DNA of 64,000 bases from Sinohyriopsis cumingii (GCA_028554795.2 CM068835.1:63431798-63495797); one strand, 5' to 3'. Positions 1 to 11,965 are shown, numbered from the stretch's first letter. Made by a program: numbers and translations. Notes: generated from the sequence alone by a model not told the origin.

Positions 1-5
1 TTTAG

Positions 6-81
6 GTGGAAGGAAAAAGCAACAAGGATGCCACTGATCACATGAAAGATGTGCCCGACCAGACAGCTGTACAAGAGAAAG
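6..81 (+). CDS. internal exon of unknown host gene; duplicate of the 17619-17748 exon
   Basis: The exon lies between an acceptor (tttag at 1-5) and a donor (gtagga at 82-87). It reads 25 codons plus one base, so it enters in phase 0 and leaves in phase 1. It begins V-E-G-K-S-N-K-D. The exon at 17619-17748 begins V-I-G-K-S-N-K-D and has identical phases, which supports common origin by duplication. The rest of the exon is hydrophilic and not conserved with the other copy. It could belong to a paralogous gene ending upstream of the ATG at 15331, or be an alternative exon of a longer transcript that starts outside the window. Product not recognised. Confidence 0.55.
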
Positions 82-729
82 GTAGGAGATTGTTGTTCTT
101 TGATTGTTATTCTCTTCGTGAGATGCTATTTATGGCCTTCGTTAGCATATTGTGCGATGAGTTTATCACATTTTCTGGGTCAATATGTTTTGCATAAACA
201 ATGCATTTTGAGGCAAAGTGACTTATCTTTCCAGCTAAAATAGAGCAGAATAATGGGAATACATGTTCTAGTAAATGCAGTAATGTCATAGGTTAAATTG
301 TTCTTTGAAAGTAATCGCTTGAAGCAGACAATTATACTAAATTAATTAGTCTAAACAAATAATAGTTGTTATTAAAAAACAGAACCTGGATTATGTCGAA
401 TACACAAAGGAAATTCCGAAATCTAGATCTAAACCCAAATAAAGATATTTACGTCTGTTAATAATTCTGATTTTAAACCCATACACATTTAGAATACTTT
501 AGCAATATATTAGTTGTTCACAGAACATTCAATTCAAGTCAAGGAGAAATAAGCTCAATGTTGGACAATGCATAGATCTGACCTATCAATCAAATCCACA
601 AATATTGACCAATCGGATAAGAGAGTCCGGTGCTACGGTAACATCTGCCATGTTTAACCAACAAACAAACGTGTCGTGAGAATACAGCTGCATTACAGAC
701 TTTCGTGATTTTCGGGATATATTGACAAA
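82..729. other. intergenic or intronic, no gene seen
   Basis: AT-rich sequence with short random frames only. No repeat family or exon is recognised before the THAP exon. Confidence 0.6.
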
Positions 730-927
730 ATGGTGCTTCGATGTGCATGGGAAACATGCAAAGCAGATGAGAGATATCTGGGTAGGTTGGAATGATGCCA
801 TTTTATACGTTTTCTGACTCCAAAACATGATTTGGAAAAGGTGAAAAGATGGATCAAAGCGTGTGGTCGACCACACGAACAGCTTAATATCGCCAGAGTC
901 AACCAACACAAGGTCAATTGCTCAGAG
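730..927 (+). pseudogene. THAP domain, first exon of the transposase
   Basis: Translation from the ATG at 730 gives MVLRCAWETC at the N-terminus and RWIKACGRPHEQLN in the middle, ending V-N-C-S-E at a GTAATT donor (928). The first two cysteines (residues 5 and 10), the invariant Trp of RWI, and the third Cys are in THAP positions. The exon is exactly 66 codons. The C-x2-H histidine is supplied by the next exon at 1599. One in-frame TGA lies at 793-795, so this copy is inactive unless it is read through. THAP domains are DNA-binding modules of P-element, ISL2EU and related transposases and of host proteins derived from them. Confidence 0.75.
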
Positions 928-1598
928 GTAATTCAGTTAAGATTACACTATGGTAAATAATTATATATAGTATTGTAGAAAATAATGTTAAATAGAAAAC
1001 TATCTAATACACATTTCATAAGGATGGTTAATGTAATTGTTGTTACCCATGGTTAACTAAATTTTATCAGTACATCCTATGCTATACATGGTGGCCAGGT
1101 TTATCACGTGGAAGAAAAACCCGGGAAGAATCTGAGACTCACGGGAAGCTACTAAAAAACTGTTTTTACATACCCACATTGGCCGAGTCCGAAATCGGAA
1201 CATATGAGGACGTAGGTGAGATGGCAGTGACCAGTAAATGTGATAGCTTTTGACCACTCAGGGTATCCAGGTCACCCTGCAATAACAGTGCTTTAATTAT
1301 AATTTACATTTATCCCAAACCAACCCTCTAGATATTGTTATCTTGTATTGAAGGAATTAACAACAGGTTAATACATTGGGTTACTGTCAGTGCATATATA
1401 ATGAAGCATATATTTCTGTTATGATTAGGTCATGAATAAGAATAAGAATTCTTTATTTCAGACAACATTGTCCATATAACAAAATTAAAATATCGATATA
1501 AAATGTTTCTTTGTTGACATTAATATAAAATGTAAAATTTAATTTGCATTTTTGATTGTCATATAATGCACTGTTTTGTAAACATACCTATTTTTCAG

Positions 1599-1693
1599 CA
1601 CTTTGTTGGAGGAAATGGACCATCTGAGAATTACCCAGACGAAGACAGTCAACATAAACGCAAATACCTGCATTCGGAAGAAAACATGAATAC
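1599..1693 (+). pseudogene. second transposase exon, end of the THAP domain
   Basis: After a polypyrimidine tract and CAG acceptor (1596-1598) the frame reads HFVGGNGPSENYPD, the classic end of a THAP domain. It completes the C-S-E-H zinc ligand begun at 927. The phase-0 junction agrees with the upstream donor. The exon ends at a GTAAGG donor (1694) after a short basic, Glu-rich stretch. Confidence 0.7.
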
Positions 1694-1834
1694 GTAAGGG
1701 CCCAGTAACAAGTTTAATTTCAGAAAAAATTCTGACATTAATCATAAAGTTAATATGCAAAGCTAGCAAGTTAATGAACTGATACTGTTTCGAAAGTGTT
1801 TCAATTATATTGCTTATACTTTACAATCAATTAA

Positions 1835-1967
<133 letters not shown>

Positions 1968-2344
1968 TTATAAACATGGAAACTACTTGTTGACAAACAT
2001 CATTGTGCATAAGTATTTATTTCTTACAAATTGAACAATCTAGATATGAATTGTGAGTCAGGGGTGTCTACACAGACTGAAAACTCATGTTAGTATTTTA
2101 ATCACTTATCCTGAGGACTGCAGATATGGAATTGCATAATATGAGTAAAATTCAGCTAACTTTTGTAATATTGAAGTCCTAAATGGAATGTCTGGTTTAA
2201 GTCATTCCACATACATAGCCTCCTGTGTGTACACAAAATTCACAATCTGTAACCATTAGTCAGCCTTGAATCTGTGAAAAGTACCTGTTTGTTTTCTTTA
2301 ATGATACATGCTCATCCATCTGTAAATAGACATTTTATATATAA

Positions 2345-2800
2345 ATGCATGCTTGTTCAATAGTCATATTTCTAGCGGAGAAGGGGCATTTAATTTCCAC
2401 AATACCACATATTCCATTGTCACATAGTGTCCCATCAGGCGAGGCACCCAAAAATGAAAAGTCATTATTAACGACAAAGCCACACATGGAAAAGCCTAAA
2501 AGGATACAATTCAAGATATTTTTCTTTAGCAGTTTCCTTGTCTTTTACCATATTCAAGAGCTTTGGCTTTCACATCATTTTTTGAAAATAAACTTTTCAC
2601 TGGGTTTAGATTTTCTTGATATTACTTTTCCAAAATTAGATGATGTAAGTCTGTCTTTTCTCTCAAGAAACCAGAGATCTAATAAGGCCTGATTTCTTGT
2701 CTGTACCTCAGTGTCACATGGATTTATGCACTTTGTGTTCTTACTGAGTGGTTTGAACTCATTTGGTAAACACACTTTAGAAACCCTTGTCACAGATGTA
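2345..2800 (-). pseudogene. YqaJ-type nuclease core of the transposon
   Basis: On the minus strand, 2793-2575 contains QALLDLWFLERKDRLTSSNF, matching the conserved start of YqaJ/lambda-exonuclease-like domains in invertebrate transposons (W..ER..RLTASNFG). Further downstream comes FLGASPDG, with the acidic residue codon at 2434-2436, then VEIKCPF, with the E-x-K pair at 2395-2397 and 2389-2391. Together these form the D...E-x-K metal-binding nuclease signature. The two halves are in different frames, so the copy is broken. It lies opposite and between the THAP and DDE exons of the transposase. Its proposed role is as the accessory nuclease of the element. Confidence 0.72.
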
Positions 2801-2888
2801 TTACCACAGTTCTGAGTTATTTGTGTAGTTCCTCTCAGGTACTTTGTCTGAAATGAAGAAAATAAATATTTTTTCTTATTTTTTCAGG

Positions 2889-3069
2889 GATATCAGCAAT
2901 AGATATGTTAGCAGTTATAGCTGAGAATCAGGATATAAGGTTCAAAGTGTCAAATAGTTCAAGAGAGATACAAGAGCTTGAACTTAAAGTGTTATCTAAA
3001 GATAAAGCAAATTCAACATCAGAAGAAAATGATTGCCAAAAAACAAACATTGAGTGTTGCAATTACTAA
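2889..3069 (+). pseudogene. possible linker exon of the transposase
   Basis: After a T-rich tract and CAG at 2886-2888, the + strand reads G-I-S-A-I-D-M-L-A-V-I-A-E-N, then a Glu/Lys-rich, coiled-coil-like stretch, to a stop at 3067-3069. A heptad-like region between THAP and DDE domains is usual for THAP transposases, but there is no specific motif. Weak call. Confidence 0.35.
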
Positions 3070-3199
3070 GTACAAATAAAACACACTGCAACATGTGTTT
3101 AAATACTATACAGGAGTCACAAACACAATATGTTTAGCTTTATTGGCCATTCTAGCCCATATAGTGTGTCCAGTCAAATATGGACCAGGATGAAGGGAT

Positions 3200-3990
3200 A
3201 CAAAAAGCCTTAGCCAGGATGATGGACTGTTGTTAACAATATGTAGGCATAGGCATGGTTATGGTTTAGAATATTTGATCACATGGTTTGGACTGTCAGC
3301 ACAGTCAGCTAGTGTTGTGTTTAACACATGACTCAATCTTTTGTGTATAAAACTTGGCCAGCATTCAATTTGGCCAGACAGAGATACTATAGTTTCCCAC
3401 TACCATTATTATAATAGATGGAACTGAAGTTAAAACTCAAATTCCAGGAGCACTTTGCCTACAGAGTCATTTACATAGTGATTATAAATCTGCAACAACT
3501 CTACAGGGGTTGATAGGTTGTGATCCCAATGGTTGTGTAATGTTTGTTTCATAATTTCATAACAGGATCAATTTCAGATAAATCTATCACAGAACAATCT
3601 GGTTTGTATGATATCCTTAAAACACTAAATGCAATTGGTTATATTAAAGAAGGATATACCATAATGATATAAAAAGGTTTTAACATTGCAAAATAAGTAC
3701 ATGAGCTTGGTTTGAAAAAAAACATTCCACCATTCGCATCGGCAAGTATGAAAGTAACAGCTTCTAAGACACTTTTGACTAACAGAATTGCCAAACATAG
3801 GGTACATATAGAATGTCTCATATATAACGTTAAAACGTACAAATTTTTATCACACTGTATTCCTACATTTTTGTTTCAAAGATCAAAAAAAAAAAATATG
3901 GACAGTGTGTTGTATTCTAACAGTTTTTCAAGATTTCTTTTGTTAAGGATGAACACTGAATATACTACGATTGAACATTACTTGATATGA
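3200..3990 (+). pseudogene. DDE_Tnp_4-like transposase core (ISL2EU type)
   Basis: The + frames read KSLSQDDGLLLTIC and then WFGLSAQSASVVF, the helix-turn-helix region that precedes the catalytic core in these transposases. Next comes IIIDGTEV, with the first catalytic Asp codon at 3417-3419. Then SDYKSATTLQGLIGCDPNG and GSISDKSITEQSGL appear. The KGF motif that follows the second Asp is present, but its Asp codon is a TAA at 3670-3672. NIPPFAS and RIAKHRVHIE follow, with the final Glu codon at 3811-3813. The order and spacing match IS4/Harbinger-like DDE_Tnp_4 proteins with THAP domains. Stops and frame changes make it a pseudogene. Confidence 0.72.
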
Positions 3991-4007
3991 TAATAATGAC
4001 CCGATCT

Positions 4008-4125
4008 GCACGTCTTTTAGAGGTGTTGATACTTTAGGAATGTTTGGTGCAATTCTGCACTCTGGGGGTATTCCCTTCAGAATAGAGAGATGAGACTTGT
4101 CCTTTTCATCCACTTTCGGTACTCT
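4008..4125 (-). pseudogene. possible upstream exon of the YqaJ gene
   Basis: On the minus strand a T-rich tract ending TTTAG is followed by VPKVDEKDKSHLSILKGIPP and then CRIAPNIPKVSTPLKDVQIG. It is on the same strand as, and upstream of, the nuclease core, and Pro/Lys-rich as the linker of such proteins often is. No diagnostic motif is present, so this is placed by context only. Confidence 0.35.
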
Positions 4126-4139
4126 AAATGTAAAAGAAA

Positions 4140-5525
4140 TGTAATGAAATAATCGTGTTAAACAATGTTGTTTCTGTGTTTACTTCATGTCAATGCCTAT
4201 TTGTGCCATTTATAAATTTTGCACATACTTTCAATGCACACCTTATTACTTGTTCAATTTGATGACATTATATTGTATATTTACATGAACATATTTCTAG
4301 TATGTATCAATTCAAGTATGTTGTATCAACATGATTAATAAAAACAAAGTATTAAAGCTATATTGATTGTTGTGTTTATTTTAAAATGGAAGTAATAATT
4401 ATTATCTCTACGTTCCATCTACAACCAGATTTTAAAGTATTTCTGTAGGTAAATTATTATTCATAGTTTTTGTTTATATCTGTCTGGCAAACCACTTACT
4501 TCGTCGTTTTCCTACTCTCTGTCGGTCTAGCAACCACGACATGGTTAAGTTACACTGGATTTATTTTCGATCGCCTTGGCACATGCCATTGCTGAGGTAT
4601 GCTAATGTGCAGCTCAGCTGGTCAGGGACAGTGGTGAAGTTATGTAGTTTGAAACCCTGCAGTGACTTAATTAGCCCTACTACATGGGAGCAATGCCCAT
4701 TGACCCTACAACATTACATAAATTTTTTTCAGATATCATTCACACTAATTAATAAAATAAATACTATCGGTACATTTATCTGAAACATGCTGCTTATACA
4801 TCTCAGTGAAATGCCAGAGGAAGTGTTTGTACATTATTTATTAGGTTTTCAAAACAACATGTGTCAAAGTTACAATTTTGATAACAGTAATTAGTAAATC
4901 CTCCCAGTGACTAAAATAATGATAAAACGTGTCAGATACTGTGAGATTCCTGACATATGTGAGCTTAGTTTTCCAGTATACTGTATGTCAGCATGGTCAT
5001 GTAAGGGAATTTACTCATCTGAAATTTAAAAAAAAAATGAATAGTAATTTAGTTTTTGCAAAGTCTATTCAATGAAGGCTTCGCAGCTTAAATGTCATCA
5101 AAAAGCTTCCAGAGGCCATCCATACATGACGTTGTACACCGAAGGGGGTCGAATAAGCATGATGATGGCTGTTGGGGTATTTAAAAAATGTGATGTCACT
5201 AAACCAACACCAGCGCCATCTACCAGATAAATAATTTAGAATGCGGTGGAGTATTGTTTTTCTAATGAAATGGGATTTCAAACCAATTCTAATTTTGACA
5301 ATTTTTATTTGGTACGGGTGTCAAAGCTTTGTGATATCAGTTTTTGTGACGGGGCCTGGGGCGGGGTACACAAAAAGTCCGCACAAATTACGTGAAGTCA
5401 TATATGGATGACCCGAGACTAAAAATATTGATCACTGTGGACATTTACAAAGGTGGCTAGGTACTAAATTGGGTCAAGAGAAAAGGACATATGGTGAAAT
5501 CAACAGCTAACATCATAATACCGGT
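4140..5525. other. no gene seen
   Basis: AT-rich intergenic sequence. Short frames here have no recognisable domain. Confidence 0.55.
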
Positions 5526-5529
5526 TACT

Positions 5530-5962
5530 AGAAACACCGAAATACACTGAAAAACCGAAATACACATTTATTTTCATGTTCTCTCTGTATATATCGGTTT
5601 CCACAAACAAATTATTATTTGTTTTTGTTTGAATAACAATATAAAGCAAAATAAAATACGATTTATATGATTTTGATACGAATTATTTACTTTTTCCTAG
5701 TTATAGCACGCGTCAATTGGTCCTATTTTATAGGACAGCTTGATCGTTACGGAACGAAGATGGTAAGATAGCGACTGATCGTTCCGGAACGAAGATAAAC
5801 CCCGGAGCGATCAGGTCTGTCGAATCAAGTCTGAACGAGTGCCATCATTACATTAATTCAAACAAAAACAAATAATAATTTTTGTGTGGAAACTGATATA
5901 TACAGTGAGAACATGTAAATACATGTGTATTTAGGTGTGCATTTCGTTTTTTCGGTGTTTCT
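5530..5962. repeat. foldback (MITE-like) element with about 104-bp inverted arms
   Basis: The left arm (5530-5633) and right arm (5857-5962) are imperfect reverse complements. Both contain GAAACACCGAAA near the outer end and ATTATTATTTGTTTTTGTTT near the inner end. The 220-bp middle holds two copies of GATCGTTNCGGAACGAAGAT about 35 bp apart. There is no coding capacity. This fits a non-autonomous DNA transposon, but I could not fix a target-site duplication. Confidence 0.7.
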
Positions 5963-6642
5963 ATAGTCTGATAATACAAACCGGTTTGTTTGTACCCCCA
6001 ACCGATTTAAATAATGGAAACCTTTAATGTGATAAAAGTGCAGAGAACTTAGTCATTTCATCCATTAATTTATAGCTTCTAAGCTGATTCTGAGCAGAGT
6101 GGCCCTAACACCGTCATCAGCGTTTCATGCTTAACGGAAGATTTCAGTGTAATAGACGGACATGCTCGGGTCCATTTCCAGTTTCTGGATAAGTCCATTT
6201 TTAGCAAAGTAGTGTATAACGACTAAAGATGTACATACATAAGTCGTCTGCTTCCGATATTTACAATGCCGAATCAAGCAAAGGAAAATGACAACTACGC
6301 TTTTCATGTGGATTTAACAAGCGGTTTAATTTTTATGTAATTTACGGAATTATTCAGCATTTGCCGAACAGGATGATCTACGTCATTATGTTGTCTGATG
6401 GAAATAAACTAGCCTATAGTGTACCTAATATGACGCCGTGTTAGTATGGAAAGTCCTTTAAGCATAAAATGATGCAGGGGATGCCAGCATTAGTGCCATT
6501 CTGGTCAATGTGAGGTTAGAAATTATAAATCAATGATTCGATTGACTTAGTTATATGCAGTTTTTATCACATTAAACAATCTCGTTTTTGAAATCGCTGG
6601 GGTGGGGGTACAAACAAACGGGGATGTAGAGTCAGACTATAG
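5961..6642. repeat. second inverted-repeat structure overlapping the first
   Basis: CTATAGTCTGA followed by GTTTGTTTGTACCCCCA and then CGATTT occurs at 5961-6008 (+). The same string lies in reverse complement at 6591-6642. It shares its outer end with the right arm of the preceding foldback, which suggests nested or chained MITEs. The interior is non-coding. Confidence 0.65.
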
Positions 6643-6839
6643 TAACCCTGATAATGCAATTTTTGTTTTCAACAACTGCAGCTTTTTTGTGAGATTACAG
6701 CCCACTAACACTTTTAGGTTGACGTCATCTAAATGTATCCATGAACGTAATTTAACATTTCCTTTTGCCGAATGTACTTCTCGAACAGTGTGTATATGAT
6801 GAAGAAGAAAAGAGAAGGGGTCGGGAAATAAGAGCAGGA

Positions 6840-9100
6840 AAATATACACATTTATATACAAAAACAGAGGGGTTATACAAAGGGAAGAGTTTAGGAGGGG
6901 ATCATGGATAGTTTAAAAATAAATGGAAATAAGCGTACAACGGACAAACAGGAAATTGTACAGCACATTAAGGAATTTTATAGCCACTTATAAACATCAC
7001 AGAAAATTGTAGATACGAAAATAGAGGAATAGCTACAGAAATTCAGTGTAAAATGATATCAACATAACATAAAGATTTATGTGATGATTTTATCTCGCAA
7101 GAAGAAATTATGAGAAGTATCCAAAATCTTACTAAAATAAAATCTCCAGGTGGAGATGGACTCACCACGGATTTCTATATTAAATTCTGTGGTGTATTGT
7201 CGCCCATATTAGAATGGTTGTTCAACAATATACAACTTAGAGATGATACCATGACAGAAAGTATGAGGGAAGGGGTTAAAACTTTAATATATAAAGGGAA
7301 GGGAGATAGGGACGATCTTAACAATTGGAGGCCCATCTCCCTCCTAAATACGGATTATAAAATATTAAGTAAAGTACAAGCGGAGAGAATAAAGAACGGA
7401 ATGGGGAAAATTATAAACAAAAACCATACATGTGGACCGAAGGGCAGAGACATCCAAAACAATATTTTGAGCATTAAAACAATTATAGAATATATAAATG
7501 AAAGCGGACAAAAAGCTGCTATGGTACATTTTGATCAGGAAAAAGCTTTTGATAGATTGGAACACAACCATATACAGAAAGTGCTAGAAAAATTTGGTTT
7601 TGGAAACAATTTCCGGAAATGGACTAAAATCCTGTATAATAAAATAGCCTCAAGAGTGCAGGTACATGGAACAAAGACATGTAAATTTGATATTAAAATA
7701 TCAGTGAGGCATGGCTGCCCACTATCTATGTAATTATACGTAATAGCAATTGAAATTCTAAGTATAACAAATCAACTAAACAAAGACATTGAAGGTATAA
7801 AAGTTCCCAATGTAAAAGAAGAAGTAAAATGATGCAACATGCTGATGATTGCATTAACTTTATAACGGATCAAATTTCCTTTAAACACCTAATCAAGGAA
7901 TTTGAAAAAATTGGAAAAGCATCAGGATACCAAATCAATCATGACAAAACTGAAATCCTAAAAATAGGAAACTGGAAGAAAATCACTCAGGATTACCCCC
8001 ACATCTGATCAGAGAAAAGGTCAAAGCATTAGGAATACATTTTGGAGCAGGCCGTGAGAAGGAAAACTGTAAAAGAATGAAAGAAGCAACTGACACAAAA
8101 TGTGAAAATCTGGGAACTAACGCCATTATGCCTTATGGAACGACCCCAAGTGTCAAAAAACATATATTTATGCTAATACTAACTTTATCTTAAAATATGC
8201 AGATATAAGCAACACGACACTAAATACAATCGATAATAAAATAATCGACTTTAGTTGGGATTTTAAAATGCATTATATAAATAAAGAAACATTATATAGG
8301 GCCAGAAAAGGGTCTAGCACTGCCTAGCACAGTACTACTAAAATTTGCAAATATTTTAAACAGATTTAAAAGGATACAAGTAGAACCACAGTCGCCATTG
8401 GAAGGAATTTACATATACTGGTATGGATTTACATTAAGAAACAGAATGTATGCTAACACCAGTATAGCTCCGTACTATACTACATACCCCAAGGCCTTTA
8501 ACCCCTTCTATAGGATTATATTACCTTCCTCACAAATCTCACTTTTCTTTCTGTATATACATATATAAAAAATTAAAAATAATTTTTATTTCGATCTTTG
8601 GCAACTAAATAAATTAAAGATAACCTGCTCGAGATGGGAGAAGTACAATTAATAAAAAAGTATGGACACTTCGAACACATTTAATCTCATGATAATAAAG
8701 CGAGAGCGAACAAAAAATAGCACACATATAAACCACTAGGGTTTTAATTTATATAACAGTACATCGGTGACTCGCCAAAATTAAAAATTGCCACAAATCT
8801 CCTATTGAGATCATTACTCATAGGAAAAGATAGGACAACTAGGTACTGGAATTTGATCAATAATTTGCTGTCTAAACACATATATAGCAATCATACCATA
8901 TAGCTTACACATATAGCACACATGGGACATAGGGTGACCTATAGCAAAGGTCAACTTGTGTGAAGTATGGAAGGAACTCCGAGGAGTTGATAGAAACCAT
9001 TCTTGGATGAACTTCCCTATAGATCCATTATGGACTTTTTAGAAATACCCCAACAAATTTCTAAATTTAAAGAATATTTAATTTCAAAATTCTTTTATAA
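6840..9100 (+). mobile_element. L1/Tx1-like LINE fragment, dead
   Basis: Reverse-transcriptase motifs occur in order on +: LNNWRPISLLNTDYKILSK (finger region), FDQEKAFDRL (motif A, F/Y-x-D-x-x-K-A-F-D as in L1/Tx1 clades), RHGCPLSM (motif B) and QHADDCINFI (motif C, about 7829). The longest open frame is 7110-7733 (207 codons). It is closed just after motif B, and motif C follows in another frame, so the copy is inactive. Upstream, 6900-7100 has the hydrophilic endonuclease-RT linker. Downstream 3' ORF remains fade by about 9.1 kb. No target-site duplication or poly-A tail was identified. Confidence 0.75.
7110..7733 (+). pseudogene. reverse transcriptase fragment of the L1/Tx1-like LINE
   Basis: A 207-codon frame begins in the RT palm-finger domain (SPGGDGLTTDFYIKF). 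It holds GDRDDLNNWRPISLLN, then motif A with catalytic Asp in HFDQEKAFDRLE, and RHGCPLSM before a TAA at 7731. The second catalytic pair (ADD) lies downstream in a different frame. The first Met is internal, and the natural ORF2 start is lost or out of frame. Confidence 0.8.
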
Positions 9101-9186
9101 AAATAACGCATACAACACACCTTTTGGGAACAACAACACATAATCAATTTCCACTTCTTTGGCTAGGTGGGGATATCTGTCTGTTC

Positions 9187-9199
9187 CCCCCCCCCCCCA
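9187..9199. repeat. poly-C tract
   Basis: A run of about 13 cytosines, flanked by AT-rich sequence. Confidence 0.9.
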
Positions 9200-10420
9200 A
9201 GTATATAATGACATTCTAAAGGAGTATGGATGTATGACGGTCCAAATAAAGTGAATACTCGCTATTTTAGTGTGAGTGCAATCACACTGTAAAAGAAAAA
9301 GAACACACATTACTTAAATAATCAGTGCCTACAATGCTGTCGGGCATATCTGCGCACTAAGGTTTCCATCTCCAATATTGAAGCAAAACGGATACCGAAT
9401 TCGACGGATTGACGAAAATAAAATACAGCAATATTTGCCATTTGAAAAGAGGCAATTGTCACTATAATATTTTGTTCAAAATAATATTAATTTTAGACGC
9501 CAGGCATACCACCCCCGTGTTTTCCTTACTCGTTTTGTGTCGGCCTATTCTACGCAGAGCGTTGAAGAGATGCAATATTTATTAATCGAGCAATATAAAA
9601 GAAATACATTCGTTTGGACTGTTCTGTCAATATTTCAGTCCAGTAATTCGGTCAGGTATATAGCTAGTTTTACAAAATTCATCGTAATAATGAAAATAAA
9701 CAAGATATATTAAGCAAACCAAACCGATCTTGTAAAAAAGTTAGTAAAGTTCAACATTTTATTAAAAAAATAATGTATTATGTGGAAGAGAAACAACAAT
9801 GAATAAGATGAAATGGAATTACGACGTCATGTTGATGGGGACAAATTACTAAAAAATTCAGAACAAAGACTATATGCCGGTGAATTTCTTGAGAATTTAT
9901 ATTGTAGCGGCAAGTTGACACGTTGCGTGGTAGCAGACGATTTTGTACGTGTGTGACAACTTCTTGCAAAAATGGAAACTTGGATTAAATTGCAGCATTG
10001 TATTAAGGTATACATTTTCATCGTTTATATAATGTATTTATTTGTATGATTCTATAAAATACATAGCAAATCGGATTTTCTGGGTTACCGGTTCAAGGTC
10101 ATTGAGTGGGTTTTCATGTTGACATTTAGAAATCACATTTTCATTTGCATTTCGAGTCGAATTGCCTGATATTTCTGTACACTTCATGATATCATTTTTC
10201 TCAATTAAATTGCGATCGTTCTTTCTTGATACAAAATGGATTTTACGCAAAATAACATGTGATCCAATGTTTACAGAAATGACGTATCGTTGCGCATAAT
10301 TACCCGACGCACACAATTGGCCGACATGACATGTATGACTATACTATAACAGTTGCCATTACCTAAGGGTATCAAACAGTTCAAACATTAAAAATAGTTC
10401 ATAAAAATACAAAATATTAA
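9200..10420. other. no firm gene
   Basis: Between the LINE and the SWIM exon only short frames are seen. One + stretch near 9830-9950 looks protein-like (DGDKLLKNSEQRLYAGEF) but has no known motif and ends at a stop. Confidence 0.5.
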
Positions 10421-10431
10421 ATCTTACCCCG

Positions 10432-10807
10432 CTTTACACGAACAGTAGGCATCTTCACACTTTTCCTCCATAATTTCGATGTGCAGACGGTGCGGAGGCT
10501 GGTTCTTCTTCATAGATGGCCAGCATCTCGCTTCTGCGCGAAATTTATTTTCAAACTCCAAAACTTTGATTTCGTGTATATATCCTTGCGTAAAGTAGTT
10601 CAAACCCTTCTGCAACGCTTTACTGGAAAGTTTCTTTTGATCAGGAAGGTATTTAAGTGAATGTTTTCGGGAATATTCGAGAGAGAATATGACATGGTAC
10701 CTGTATTCTGTGATGATTCGGACATTTGAATCACAGGCACTTGATTCTGTGGAAATAATGTGTATATTCACCATATAATGTATGGCGAGTATACACATTA
10801 GTTTCAC
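10432..10807 (-). pseudogene. exon with SWIM-type zinc-binding start, YqaJ-family N-terminal region
   Basis: The minus frame reads SSKALQKGLNYFTQGYIHEI, then WPSMKKNQPPHRLHIEIM, then EDAYCSCKAG, and stops at a splice donor (G|GTAAGATT on minus, near 10432). Cys-x-Cys followed by an Ala-Gly turn is the first half of a SWIM zinc finger (CxC...CxH). This domain order (basic Ser-Met-Lys-Lys segment, then CSCxAG) is seen at the N-terminus of the YqaJ proteins of invertebrate transposons. The CxH half was not found nearby. It is on the same strand as the YqaJ core at 2.3-4.1 kb and upstream of it, so it may be the displaced 5' end of that gene or a remnant of a second element. Confidence 0.5.
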
Positions 10808-10814
10808 ATAATCA

Positions 10815-11220
10815 AGTGCCTGTGATTTTAATGGGAAGCTTGGGGATTGCAGTAACAGTCTCTAAGGGGGCGGGGTTTATCTAGTCATTTCGGATATATG
10901 CAATTCAAGTCTGACGTAGAATTTTAGACTAAATTAACATGTCATGAACTAAAAATCTTTTAAAAAAACTAAGTATAAATAAATGCAATTTAAATATACA
11001 TTTAAAATTGAAAAAAAAAAACACTTATGAAACGGAGAGAACTTGTTCCAAGAATGTCCATCTCAGAGGTAGTACCAGTTCTGAAATAACTGGATTAAAG
11101 ATGATTAGAGTTAAAAGCCTCAAAGGTATTACTCGTCTTAGTTCTGAATTACATTATATCCCTGGATTATGGCTGCCTGCTTTACTACATAAACAACCGT
11201 CCTGGTGTATTACTAATTGT
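10815..11220. other. no gene seen
   Basis: A short + frame at 11008-11235 has no recognisable motif, and its end lies in the following repeat. Confidence 0.5.
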
Positions 11221-11221
11221 G

Positions 11222-11965
11222 GTGAAATAAGCTAGTGAAAGACCTATAGGACAGACACTAGCTACGATGTCGTAGCCTCAACGTGATTTGTTGTGATTGA
11301 GGTACGCGAAGTACTAGTAAGGATATTAATATTAGTACTAGACAGACACTAGTAATGATTTAGTGTTGTTAGGCTACATCAGACAACATACATGATTGTC
11401 AAGTGCTGTTTTAAAAGGTTTCGATAGTTATTATAAAATCACTTTTATCCAAGGCAGCTTGAGATACATAGGTACATATATCATTGTGTTTTGCTATTCT
11501 ACTCACCATAATTGTTCCACTTCTAAGAAAAGTATGAACAAGGACTGTTTGACGAAAGAAAATGGAAAATAGGTCTATCAGGAAATAAGCTAGTGAAATA
11601 CCTGTAGGACATACACTAGTAATGACTTAGGCTACAGCAGACAACATACATGATTGTCCAGTGCTGTGTTTTGAAAGGTTTGGATAGTTATTATAAAAAG
11701 CACTGAAATAAGCTAGCGAATGACCTATAGGACAGACACTAGTAATGAGTTAGGCTACAGCATACAACATATATAATTGTCCAGTACTGTGTTTTGAAAG
11801 GTTTGGATAGTTATTATAAAAGCACTTTTATCCAAGACAGCTTGAGATACATGGATAACTATATCAATATGTTTATGCTATTCTACTCATCATAATTGTT
11901 CCACTTCTAAGAAAAGTATGAACAAGGAGTGTTTGACGAAAGAAAATGGAAAATATGTCTATCAG
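11222..11965 (+). repeat. complex tandem duplication, about 385-bp unit plus partial copies
   Basis: A segment from about 11341 (GACAGACACTAGTAATGA) through 11578 (GAAAATGGAAAATAGGTCTA) recurs from about 11727 to 11965 with small differences. Between them, 11581-11703 is an extra copy of only the front part. GAAATAAGCTAG precedes copies at 11222, 11581 and 11704. No coding potential. Unequal crossover or replication slippage is the simple explanation. Confidence 0.8.

Noticed and set aside
9826-9960. Protein-like + frame DGDKLLKNSEQRLYAGEF
   Set aside because: No known motif, no clear acceptor, and it ends at a stop. Kept only as a note in the region entry.
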